Shown here: positions 1-11,811 of the stretch, one piece after another
Position numbering within the stretch: position 1 is the first letter of the stretch
How the letters are laid out: each line of letters begins with the position of its first letter
Assembly: GCA_947034895.1 (NCBI GenBank)
Contig: OX344763.1
Coordinates: 5,520,501-5,584,500, forward strand
From: Rhytidiadelphus loreus
Lineage: Eukaryota; Streptophyta; Bryopsida; Hypnales; Hylocomiaceae
Reading direction: 5' to 3'
DNA: 64,000 bases
Made by a program: the position numbers and the translations under genes
The notes under the pieces: generated by a model
The model's input: only the letters and a program-made list of their open reading frames with translations
Told to the model about the DNA's origin: nothing
The model's database searches: none

Positions 1-2440
1 TAGTAACAAGACCAAAATGAAAGACACTAAATCGAGCTCACAGAGTGGGCCCAACAAGATAATTTTTGGATTCTCCAAGGATAATTTTTTTTAAAAGCCC
101 CCAATTTTGAGTCGAGTCTAGGGTATGTCTTAGACCTCTCCTATCAAAATTGGTACTTTTGATTGCAAATATGAATTCGTTTTTTCATATGTGGCATATA
201 AAAAATTATTGGTTCTCCCTTAGTGAAAATCCAACATGTTGGGTCGACTTTATAGGGTTGGGTCTAACATATTGCAACCAAAATTATTTATTTATTGAAA
301 TTCTTGAAATTCTTATGAAAATAAATGACAACTATTCTAATGCTTCAATTCTAGTTTTAACGTCAAGAGAAAAGAAAAGATTCAAAAGTAGTCAAAGAGC
401 TCATTTTTCCAAAATAGAAAGCACTAGAAGAAAATGAGGGGTTTTGCAACTACAAAGAGCAACTAGTTTTTAGTTGCATTGAACATTTGCAATTGGTGAT
501 AATCTAGAGGCCCCCAGTTGCTAAGGAAAACTTTTTTAATCGTATTATAGTGGGAAGGCAAAACGGGATTGTTTCTCATTCAACAACTTACTTAGAACTT
601 CATCGATGCACTTTATGATGTGGTTGCTTTTGTGGTATTTACTGCCATGTGAGTTGGTCACTCAATCAGTGAGTTGTACAACTTATCGGCGATTCATTTG
701 CAACTAATGTAAGACTTGTTTGCAACTTCATTGCAACTCGTATGTCACTCATTGTGACTTCATTGCAATTCATTTGTGAGTTTTTTTATATGTAGAATTT
801 GTAGATTTCGAAATCTACAAACTATAGAAATCTACAAATTGTAAAAATCTTAAAATTCTATTAATAAATTCATTACATAAAGATACAACTGCTTACAAGT
901 CTTATATGTCCAACCTAATGGCATTGTTAGCAATTGATATGGGACAATTGATATAAGAATCAGAAAATGATTTGAAAACAACTAAGAAACAACTACAAAA
1001 CAACTAGGAAACGACTATTGTCATTTTATAGTTGTAGTTGTTTCCTACTTATTTCCTAATTGTTTTTTGCGACTACAAATTAACACAGTGGATATCATAG
1101 AGTGTAGACTAGTCCACATTAACAATTATGATATATTTTGGATGGAAAATAACTCACATTCATTCTATATTTGAACTTTGTTCCAATTCTCATAATCCTA
1201 CACTTCATTCTATGACTGCTTTGCGATTAAAACAATGTATCAACTTCATTCTACAACTACTTTGCAACTAAACATTGTTCTAATGATGTAAAGCAATGAC
1301 ATCAAATAGTGACATAAGAATTTGGTGCAAATAGAGAGGGCAATAATCACATGATAGTTGTGTGGGACACTTAGTCACATTTTAGTTGGTTGTAGCGGAC
1401 ATGTTTTTCTTTTAGTGAAAAATAGGAAAAGAAAAAAGAAGGTTTATAAAAAAATTTAAAAGGCTTTTTTTAATTTTTTAAGTGAGCATTAAAAAAAATT
1501 CAAGAGCACATGAATTGAAAATTTGGCCTTAGAATTTGGCCTCAACACTTTACATTAATTGGGGTTGGAGTGATGAATTGGTAATCCAGTCTTCCATCTA
1601 ACCTCAAAGCTTTACATTAACTAGGGCTGGATGGAAGAACTAAGGCCAAATTGTGGGTTGGATTGAAGGCAAATCCGGCTAGCCTTAAATCCAAAGCCAA
1701 TGCAAACTGGGCCTAATAAGAAGGTCCCTAATACAAAGTGTAGGCTTGTGTTCTTACTTTGCACTTTTGCAAAAGAAATTGATTTTAATTACCTCTTGTT
1801 CAATCTAAAGAACAAATAATCTTTTGAGTGAAAGGGAATTTTCACAAACTTAATGTGTTGTTGAACTCCTAGCATGTTTTTGTCATAAAACAATTATCTT
1901 CAATCTTTATTCACATTGTCCTTCATATTACTTGAGTTTTTATCTGCAAGGCTAACATTTAACTTTCTACTATTTTCTCATAATGGATGGTAACTCTAGT
2001 TTGGTTAACTACAAGTATATATAAGCCTTAAAGGAATTCTTTATTATGAACTATTAACTCTCATTTAGCTAGGTCCTACCATATGTACATCACAAGGTTC
2101 CCTTATCACAAATTGTTACTAGTAATCATACGATTATCATCGCACACTACTTTTATGTTACATTCATTCATTTGGAAATATTGTTGTGACACAATCTTGT
2201 CGTTCATGACTACATTGTGATTTAGGCATCTCATTCATATGTGAATTTGAAGTGTAGAAGTTGCACGATAACTATGCATGATAAAATACGTACAATTTCA
2301 ATGGTTTAGTAATGGGCAACTAACTTTGCGTAGCATTAGCGCTCATTTGAAACATATGAAGTTAGTGCAATAATCACACAACATTATGTCCGTGCATAGT
2401 TATTGCACTAAGATTGCATTTTTTTATCTTTCACAATTTC
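1..2440. other. AT-rich intergenic DNA, no gene seen
   Basis: No open frame here looks like a protein; the longest (about 95 codons from 150) has no recognisable motif and biased AT-rich codons. A 24-bp perfect palindrome (TTTGTAGATTTC and its complement) lies at about 803-826. A loose inverted similarity (TTTACATTAA boxes with GGATGGAAGA and its complement) lies at about 1540-1650. Confidence 0.6.
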
Positions 2441-2447
2441 AATACTA

Positions 2448-2849
2448 AGTGAGTCAATTGAAAAGTAGAAATTGTGTTAAAAGTAGAAATTTAGACCTCA
2501 TTTAGGTATGGTAAAAAAACTTTGAACTAAAAAAAGTTATCAAATCAAGCTAAATTTCACTTCTAAAAATCCGATTGTGATTTTGAGCCTCCATAAAAAA
2601 GTTATGAACAAAAATTAGAGAGGGGTAGCAAAGAACTTTTTTTTTGACATTTTTAAACATACTCTCTGATTTTTGTTCATAACTTTTTCATGGAGGCTCA
2701 AAATCACAATCGAATTTTTGAAGGTGAAATTTAGCTTGATTTGACAACTTTTTTTAGTTAAAAGTTTTTTGAAAAAAGTTTTTTTACCATACCTAAATGA
2801 GGTCTGAACATCTACTTTTAACACAATTCCTGCATTCACTCAGTTGACT
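2448..2849. repeat. Long foldback (inverted repeat, about 170-bp arms)
   Basis: The left arm (about 2448-2618) and right arm (about 2664-2849) are reverse complements with scattered mismatches and small indels, separated by a loop of about 45 bp. Both arms carry the blocks CCTCATTTAGGTATGGTAAA, TTTTGAGCCTCCAT and GTTATGAACAAAAAT or their complements. The transcript would form one long hairpin. It may be a foldback MITE or a small-RNA precursor. I could not define a target-site duplication. The 74-codon frame on the minus strand is a by-product of the arms. Confidence 0.8.
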
Positions 2850-3876
2850 GCAATAAGTTGACAATGAGCTTGGTACTCTCATCTTCAAGTTATCCCATAT
2901 CCTTTGCCATGACAAACAATGCATTTTTGTATATAAACGACCTCTTCACCTTCTATCTTCACAAACTACCAATGAACTAAATTTGTTACTATATCATTGA
3001 GTTTCTCAATGGCCTATTAATTGGTTCAATTCCTTAACTATGCAATTAAGATTTTGTTAAAGTTAAAATTTGATGGCTTACAATAATGATGGATTCAGTT
3101 TAATCAAGTTTTAACAAACAAAATGCAAGAAATTTAGTTAAGAAAAAAATTATTGTTAATTAGAATGATGATCAACAATTTAACATTTACAATACTTTTT
3201 AGAACATCAATTGATATCATTTAATAAGCATTATTGCAGTGCAAATAGCAATGGTATTATTGTCATGTATTTTTCGTGTGTTTCAACATACATAAAATGC
3301 ACGACAACAATAATAAATTTTCATGTATAATTTGTGTCTTTTGCACACTTGTGATTAACGCACAAAAGTCACATAATTAATACAGATTATAAAGTAGTGC
3401 CAATTCTTTACAATAATCGTAAGCATCATAACGATGCGATAACTTGCAAATTAACGTACGCACCCATGAAATAGTAGTAACTACATGATAATTGGCAACA
3501 TTTTGTTGGTCCTGAACTTTGAAATGTACTTGTAGATCTAGGTTAGGTTCTAATCTAGAATGAAAATTTTGCAATTGTCAGGGTTGTCTACTGACCTTGT
3601 AGACCCTAGTCTTCCCCTTAGACATCTAATTGACCTCTCAAACAGCTAACTTATCTTAAAAGTAAGGGAGTGTTCCTTGGTACTATGAGATTCTAAGTGT
3701 AAAATACCATTTTGGTAAGGACTTTATCAAATATAGGTTAATACTCTTTTTATGAAATTTTGTCTATACAATCTAATTAATTAATTAAAAAAAATTTGAG
3801 ACCAAAGTGACAAGTTATAGGCTTGCATACCCATTCTTGACAAGGAGGCTTCTATTGAAAGTGCCCCAAAGTGCAA
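2850..3876. other. AT-rich intergenic DNA, nothing recognised
   Basis: No coding frame with motif support and no clear repeat structure. It ends at the TTAA (3877-3880) that bounds the interrupted MITE. Confidence 0.6.
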
Positions 3877-4191
3877 TTAACCCCTAAACGTCAGAGACTA
3901 TGTTTTCACCAAAACTACTCCAAAAATGTCATTTCTAGGACAAGCTCTAAATTTTAGAAAAAAAAACATTTTTAGAAACATAAAACCATAAGATCTTGTA
4001 GTACGTTGGTTTAAAAAGATTTGGAAAAAAATTCAAAAGTTTCCACCATGTAGATTGCAAGATATTAGCATTTGAAGTTACAAAATTTCTTTTTTTGGCC
4101 TTCCCAAAGAACGAGCAGCTGCACTTCACAAGGTCACATTTGTATAAAAAATTGTCCAAAATGGTTGTTACTCTTTGGGTTCCTTCTTTAA

Positions 4192-7100
4192 CCCTAGAGC
4201 GTCAGAATGCATTGGAGAAGTGCAAGGTGGTCGAAGAATTGCAGATATTTTGGATCACATTGCTTCGAAGTTGCTCTTATTGATGTCTAAAGTGACCGTA
4301 GGATCTACTGCTTTACTGCGCATGCGTTTCGAAGAGCAATTGAAATTTATGAAATGTGTGATGGATGTAGAGATCATATGGTTTGACTAAGAAATGCTGA
4401 GCATTGACCTCGTCGGGTAGGCTGTCTGTTCTGTGAATGTGCAGTCCTATTGCTGCAAAGAATGCTTCGAAAAATGCAAGAAAAATTCCTATCAACTAAG
4501 TATGAGATGCAGACAAAGTATGTGCTCAACAAATAGAAATTATTGATACAAATGTAGATCTGAGGACCTTGCAATGCAAGGAGCTCTTCAAAAACAGAAA
4601 GAACAACTAATTCTTGAGGGAGGTGACCAGACCGCAAGCTTGCCCAAGGCCTATTATTTAAACAGTTGACTTGCATCCACACAGTGACAACTAATAAATA
4701 CGTTATTCACAAAAATTATAAAATATGTGTACAATGCAGAGATTGTAATGTTAGATATCGTCATCACTTGTATCATTCAAGTCTTTAGCAAGCAGTGCAC
4801 AAGGCCATCTACAGTGATGGACCGTCTCTTCTCATGCGGAGTACCGGACATGTCTATTGGCATTGATTAAGTAAGTGGAATTGAGATGGTGAACACATGA
4901 TGTAGAGGTCTCGGGGAAGGTATTTACAAGAACACTAACGTACAATCTTATTATTTCAAAAATTTAAGCAACAGCTCAAGGTATAGTCTTCGTGATGCCT
5001 GCATCCAAAGGTATTCACATGAACAACAAAATGTAGAAATCATGCAATCATTTGTATATGCTACTCTGTTTATGGCAGCTTCTTTTACATTGTTGTCCTC
5101 ACTTCCATATGTCGTGATGCTCTGTACAATACGGAATTTTGCCTTCCCCCGTTGTCGCTCAGTATTTAGCCTTGTATACCAAAATGGTGTTCAAATCACA
5201 AACATGATGCCTTCGTTGTGGCCACGTGCGTACAACTGTAACAACCATCGAGTCCCATCTTGTTTCCATCTTTCGTCTAGTACATTGTGCAAATGGTATA
5301 TCTAGTACGGACGTTGACAATTGAACCGAAGAGACCACCTAATCGATCCCACAAGCACATGCACATGAAAAAGTACGACGGTTGGCTTGAACACAAGATT
5401 TGAAAGAACCTGCACATCGAGGCCTCCAATACTACAACGAAGTATTGTCGTACTCCTCAGCTCTCCTTCTTCTGCAAGCCAGCCCCATCACCTCATACAT
5501 TCACCTTTTTCTCATACTACTGTTGTGAATTTTGATTCACATCTGCTATCTCTTTTCAGTAGCGAACGACACATTCTTGAGGACTATGTAGTCGGACTGT
5601 ACATCTGCTGCACTACAGTTTTAGAAAAGGTCAATCATGTTGAAGACTTCATTGTTGTCGATGCGTTCACTGTAGTACTTCTGCTGGACTTCCTCACAAA
5701 GTTCGAAAGCAACACTACAGATTTTCCATCGCCGAAGTTGGTATGTTGTCGTCGCTGCTAAGAGCATCCCACATGATTTTTCCATCTTGAGCATGACTTC
5801 TACTATCTTCTAGTATTGGACAGTAGAACAACCGACTCATAGTTGTTACCCCTCCGGAGCAAAAGCATCAACACCTACTCACTGATTCCTTGAACGTTGG
5901 ATGTACATTGATCTAACACTGTACAATATAGACCTTCATCACATTCATCGGAAATAAAAGCGACTACTTCATGAAGAAGGAAGAAGCGGTTACATAACCG
6001 TTCTATAAAAGACGAATGGTTCCATTCGAAGAAGAAACGTCATGCTGTCAGCAAGAAGTCGCTTCACAGTAGACATGCATCTTCAGTCACACTTCACGTT
6101 GTCACCATGAGCATGAACGACATGAACGACAACTTGTACTCTCATTCACCAACATAAAGAGTAATGACTACGCGTGAAGTGGTCACCCATGTGGAGATAT
6201 ATTCCACCACATTGAACGCAACTCAAGTTTGTTCTGCTTTTCGAAAAACAGAAACGGCACTTCCTCCTTTTGTTTGTTCGCAGTAGAGAACGAACAACGG
6301 GTGTTGCCAACCAAAATCGAGAAATACAACCTCGGTGCAACTTCCAAGGCTTGCACAATAATTCCACCAATATGAGCTGGAAATCAACGCGCGGGATTTG
6401 TTTGTGCACTAGCCGCTCACTGATGGAGTTGTATAGTATGTATGCATTCACCACTGTAGTATCCAACAAAAAGAAAAAAAGACGATGCTACCATTTTTTA
6501 CTACGACTTTGGCATGAGTAGGCACCTTGTATTTGATTTGCAACATCCACCCCACGCATATACTTGGTGTAGCCTTTGTACACTGGAGATGTCACTATAT
6601 TTTCCTCTACACCGTGCACCCGCCTCGGAACTGGAGGCCAATCTTCACCAAGACGTGGTAATGGCATGTAGAATGAAGAAAGAAGTAGTACAGCCTTGCG
6701 ATCCACCCATAGCACGTAGCTAATCTGCCAGCTAGTATGCATATGCCACACGAGTGTTCCTTGCGGAGCTGCAACAAAGAGATGCTTCTGAGACAAAGCC
6801 TTTGGGAGTCCCAGGCGGTTGCTCATGACTGTCCCCGTTGCATACGTTCCCAAAGCAGCCAAGTCCACCGTAAGTTTCATTGATGTGAAGAAGCAATCTG
6901 TCACCACTACATGACCCCTTCCATGCAAGCCAAGACATAATAGCATCACGACCTCATACACTGATTTTGCACCCCAAACATCGCTTCCGTTCGCAGTAGC
7001 TCGTTGCAGAGAGCCCGTGTACACATCGAAGTCATAAACGTATTTTTGGGGGGCATCAGCCAAGCACCAAACTTTTATTCCCCACTTCGTGGGTTTCTTC

Positions 7101-10100
7101 GGAACATACTGCCGAATTGGGCAGCATTTGCTCTTGTACCAGATCATAGACTCGTCAACAGTGACTTCTTGGTGCAAGTTCCAATTGATTTTGCACTTTT
7201 CCTTCATCTCCACTATTAGCCAGCCAAGCTTAGCCAACTTCAAGGCATTGGTTGTCAACTCCTCCCTTTGTAGTGCACTATCATCGCACACATGCAAGCA
7301 CCTCGTCAGGTCCTCAAAGCGAGCTCTTGACATTGTACTTGCTATAGTGTCACAATAAAAGAACGGAAATTCCTTATTCCAATAAGACCGATGATTCGGT
7401 TGCCTCTTCATGCCCATCATCAAACAAATCCCTAAATATGCCTGCAATTCAATGGGACTCAAGGCCCACCACAAAGCGCCACCCATTGGCAACTGAGTTC
7501 GTTGGTCCAATTCACTAGCGTATCTATTTGTTTCTTCACAAATTCGTGCAAGTGTCTTCTCTGTCCAGAAGCGGCCAAACAATGCAACTTTTGGTGGCAT
7601 GCATTTGTATGGAAAATTTGGTCCAGGTAGTGGGCCTGTGAAACGGACAGGATCGTGGATGTATGTATAGGAATCATTCCTCTACTTGCCTTCCGCATAC
7701 TCCGATGCAAATGCTGCAACTTGTACAGCAAAAGTGCCTAGCTGTGAACCTCGTGGAGTACGATTACGAGTTCTTGGGACGCTAGGAACACGTTGTTCAA
7801 AAGTGGGAGGTAGTTGAGTGTCTTTGTCACCAGCACTAGCACTGGGCCCTGACACAGCTGGACGGCCTGTCTTTTCTGAGACTTTGCATACACCAACAGC
7901 ATGATGAGGGCGATGGCAACAGCGCTTTTGAATGTGCCCGCCAAGAGCGGAAGAAGACTCCGTTGTTCCATGAGCTTGCAATGCGCTGGCTGAGTTACAT
8001 CTGCGTACCATTGTTGCACGCCTTCCCTACTTCCGGTGACTCCATTCCTGTTATACGGAAAGCACCTGCTTGAGGCAAGCTGTCACGTCCAGAGAGACTA
8101 CAGTGGCCCTTCCGCATTGTTGCAGGCGTGCTTCCTGAGTGTCCAATATGATTTTGTGAAAAGTCATGCATAGTGCACTCACCGCCAAGGCTATCGTGCA
8201 CTTGTGGCGTGCTCTGTGCGGCGTGCTTCGCTTGTACATGCACGTGAGAAAAAGCTACTTGCTCTCTAGTAGTTGTAGGGACACTTTGTCGTGCAAGGCG
8301 TGCAGGTTGCGTGTGAACGAAGGCTGTCTTTCTCTCACTGTCAGTGATGTTGTCGAGGAGAACTTGTTGGAAGAGGTTATTGAAAGCTGACAATGTATCC
8401 GGGCTCCTCACAAGTGGCATTGACGTTGTCTCCAGAGTTTGTAGCAGCGTCACGGAAGAAGAGGCAGCAAGGCGTTCGCTGAAGAAGTCCTTCGAGAAGA
8501 CATTGTCAAAGGAACTCAATCCCATTACAGACGGAGAGAGGTCGACGTCAAATTCCGTAAAATGTTCTTCTTTGGCTGTTGGGCATGTAGAAGTCCAGTT
8601 ACTTTGAAAACAACCGCATTGTTGGAACAACGCTGTTTGCAATGAGCGTGTGGTAGGGGAACAATCAAAAGCATCGTCATCAATTGCCAACGATGATGGG
8701 TGGCACGGAGCATCTCCGAAAGTTTGGAATGCACTGTTGGCCTTCTCTTCAAGTTCGGTAGCCAATACAATGTGTTCAACTTGTCCGCATGGTACATGAA
8801 CTTCGTGGCCATCGTTGAGGAGGACGACATAAGTGATTTCACGGTGGCTACCTTGGATGTAAGAGTTGATGGCGAGGCCCAGAAGCCACTCCCCTTCTAC
8901 ACTACAGGATGCTCGATGAGGGACCTACGTTAACGTGCTGGAGGGTATTCTCACTGGGATCGGATTCGAAATAGGGCACGAGAGCACATATTGGGAGTCT
9001 TTCACAAGGAGGTGAGGTTCTCCTTGCCATGAGAGAATCGAAGAAGCGGACAACTTCTGAGGTACCGTAATGTTGTTGCCCAATTTGAATTCGTCATTGA
9101 TGGTTTGCTCAGTAGTTGCAACAGTCGTTGAAGATTGGGGATGTAGCGCTTGTGACTGAATAGCCCTTTGCCGTTTTTTGTCGGCAATGTTTAGGTGATG
9201 GCACTATGTCAGTACTTCCTGGGTCTTTGATGGAGGCCGCTCCATTGCAATTCGACATTTGTACTAGCTTCGTAGTAGCCCGCACTATAGGTGGATGCTA
9301 TCTATATTCAAAGTTGTCTTCAGTCATCAAATTTGAAGTTCTCTCCACACCGTGTAGGACTTCCTTCCAATGAATTGCTACTGGATTGTCCAAGGTTGGG
9401 AGCTTGCGGAAGTTGTCATTGGAATCCATCTGTATCGTCGGGCCAGACAAGGAAGCAGAGGGTGTCGTTCACTGAGGCACTGAAACCATGTGGATGACCT
9501 TCAAGAACTCTACGCTTCCAGCCAAGGATTTTGGCAGTAAAAAAGCGGAACAAAAAGCGCAAGCCTCATGGACTGTCAACTCTTTGAAGTCCTTTTGGAA
9601 GTGATTTCTGCAGCAACACTCTCTTGTCAAGAAGTTTTAGAATGCGCCGTATTTGCGATGTTGATGCACCTATGTGGGAAGTCCACTCTTGGATAACTAA
9701 GCAGGCAGCTATTGATGCACTACTGTTATCACTTGAGCTTGCCATGACATTTCAGAATTCATGAATTTGTCTAATTGTAGACTCATACACAACATTCAGA
9801 TGTAAATGATTTCGCCTGCATCAACTTCCAAGCTAGTCATGGGCACTTACAGAAATCAACGAAGGAGGTCTATGGACAATGTCGCTTGCATATCAACAAT
9901 GAAGGTACATTTTGAACTCTTCACTTGCAGAACTGTAGAAAGCAAGCAATTGGTTGTGGACAAGATGTATGAAGTCAGCTGTGTTGTCAAAAGAGCTTGC
10001 CCTTATAGGAGCCTTTACAAGACCTCTACCTATGAAGAAAAGAAGTGACTATGTTCTTGAATCAAATGTAACAAGAGACACTTTGAGATGGTGGACAGTA

Positions 10101-11163
10101 TTTGCTATTCTCATGCTTGCATGACAATTTAGTATGATGTACTCAAGGGCGAGACTTTTCTATAGCTGTTGTCATCTGGAGTTGTAAACAAACAAACAAT
10201 TCCTCACAATATGACTAAAGCAGTTGGGATAGTAACATCATTGGGTTGTGAACGCTAGAAACAAAAACTACTCTTAAATTGGCCATGTGAAGACAAGTGA
10301 AGTGGACATGCTTGGAATCTATTGTGCTAGGTATGCATTGAATGTTGTTTTCATCTTTGTTGTTTTCCTTCTAGAAGAAATCATGTTGTCAATGATGAAG
10401 TCCTGCAATCTTGCAATGATATTTGGCATTGAAATATCGCATGTTCAGAACGTTTTTTGGCAGTGCCTCTCATAGTAAATGATTATTTTTTCTATTATGA
10501 ATGACAACTTTGTAGAGCTAATGCTATGAATAGGAGACGGCACTTTGAATTCTGTAGCCGGCATTTGCTTTTCTACTGCAATGGCTATAAACTTGGTACT
10601 AAACATTCTTCAAAACCATTTTCACATTTCTATAAATTCAGGATTTCCTTGTGCTATATGATGTGGACATTGAAGTGTAACCGCCATGTCCAACTTCAAC
10701 CGTCAACCGCCACTACCATAACTTTGTTATATAATTATATTAATTCCTCAAACTACGCCATGTGACAGTGTATGCATCAAATCCTTTATTGTTGATGTTG
10801 TACCCCAAAAAGAAGTGTACTGAGTTCAATGAATTTTCTAAACAGGAATTCCAAATTTTCTAATGAACAAACTAATGCCTCACCTCCACTGCCCAGTCTC
10901 ATTTTCTACTCAATTATAGTTGCCCGAGCGCTTCTTGGAGCTTGGGCACTTCAAAATTTCTATTATATCTATACATGTCGCACTCCCTACATTCACTTCT
11001 TTTCACTACGTTCATGCTAGTTAATGCTAACTACACCATTAGACCCTAAACTTCAGTCTACATACTGGAAAAAATTGACGAATGAAAAATCCTCAGTCTC
11101 CATCTTCTATGAGTTCTCAAATTTGTTCATCGTCCAAAAAGTGGACATCGGCGCGCTTCAGGG
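4192..11163 (-). mobile_element. piggyBac-like DNA transposon, 6,972 bp, TTAA on both sides
   Basis: Termini are CCCTAGAGCG on the left and CCCTGAAGCG (complement of the right end). TTAA is present at 4188-4191 and 11164-11167, the precise target duplication of this superfamily. The inverted repeats are short and imperfect: 8 of the first 10 bases match. Inside, on the minus strand, lies a decayed transposase with piggyBac catalytic motifs and a Cys-rich tail (6146-9745). The downstream part (4192-6145) holds small unassigned frames, for example a minus-strand frame around 5630-5770. The upstream part (9746-11163) has nothing I recognise and may hold the promoter. At about 7 kb it is long for a piggyBac element, partly because of a long region upstream of the catalytic domain. 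Insertion is nested inside MITE copy A. Confidence 0.9.
6146..9745 (-). pseudogene. piggyBac-type transposase, broken by stops and frame changes
   Basis: The catalytic core lies at 7600-6490. It carries VTVDESMIWYKSK with QYVPKKPTKWGIKVW (first Asp), VVVTDCFFTS (second Asp) then GTYATGTVMSNR, and MRGVDVANQ with SKKW (third Asp). The tail (6469-6146) continues the same frame with HRLFFFLLD and a Cys-rich finger (RRKCRFC, SCVQC). All this matches the piggyBac DDE family. A TAG at 6488-6490 falls where KWWHR should be, so TGG probably mutated to TAG. Another in-frame TAG lies at 7682-7684. Upstream, coding-like frames continue with a frame change near 8000, TAG at 8925-8927 and 9204-9206, another frame change near 9245-9320, and TGA at 9416-9418 and 9566-9568. 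A possible first Met is at 9745. Some frame changes could be introns. No functional transposase is expected from this copy. Confidence 0.85.
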
Positions 11164-11811
11164 TTAAGACAAGTTGGCTACATGCTTGAAAATTTTCAAA
11201 TCATTTGAAATTGTACAACATATAAGAAAAAAATAATAAGTACAAAAGATGTAGAAAATGATAAAAAAAAATACTAAATTGTTAACAATTTATTTATAGA
11301 ATTGAAAAATGCCAATTCCAATGGTTGTAATGTTGTAATAAACAATATACACCTAATGTTTTTATTTTTTTCCAAAAATATTTAAAATTGAGTTAAATAA
11401 AGGACTTCAAAGTTTATTTTAGAGTAGAGATTCCATAACTACCTACAAAACTAACCCAAACTAAAATTCCTCATAACTTTCATTTCATTAATCAAAATAG
11501 AATGATTCAAGGTCTACCATATATATATATTAATCTAGAGAATCAATTTCAATTTTATTTTTTATTTTTTTAATATTTCAAAGAAGTTTTTTTTTGCTCG
11601 GGCTATCCGCCCAACATTGAAAATTACATATCATGCAATAACTTTTTAACCATGTAGTCAAAAGTTATGAAAATTGTTGGGCCTTAAAGCTACTCCTCGG
11701 GCACATGTTGTGTGGAAATTTTGAAATAAAAAAAATAAAAATTCCATTTGTATTGAGCTACCCCAAATCGCTATGTTGTCAAAATACGTAGTTTGGTCCT
11801 TTAGAGGTTAA

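Larger units (their letters stand above)
3881..11807 (+). mobile_element. TTAA-flanked MITE, copy A, split by a nested piggyBac
   Basis: The left part (3881-4187) starts CCCCTAAACG after TTAA 3877-3880. The right part (11168-11807) ends CCTTTAGAGG before TTAA 11808-11811. Joined with one target TTAA they give about 0.95 kb that matches, diverged but collinear, the intact copy at 13808-14728. Shared blocks include CTGCACTTCACAAG, ACAAGTTGG and the closing GGTCCTTTAG. The join (…CTTTAA + GACAAGTTGG) lines up with the uninterrupted sequence of the intact copy, so the piggyBac inserted into an existing MITE. The TTAA flanks and CCC termini are typical of the piggyBac superfamily. It encodes no protein. 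Confidence 0.85.

Noticed and set aside
5042..5761. Two + strand frames (87 and 124 codons) inside the piggyBac
   Set aside because: No motifs; they oppose the transposase strand and codon use looks random.
6146..9206. Amber codons in the piggyBac frame as possible recoding (readthrough)
   Set aside because: TGA stops also occur upstream, one TAG replaces a conserved Trp, and there are frame changes. The three host genes here end in TGA, TAA and TAG, as under the standard code. Decay explains it better.
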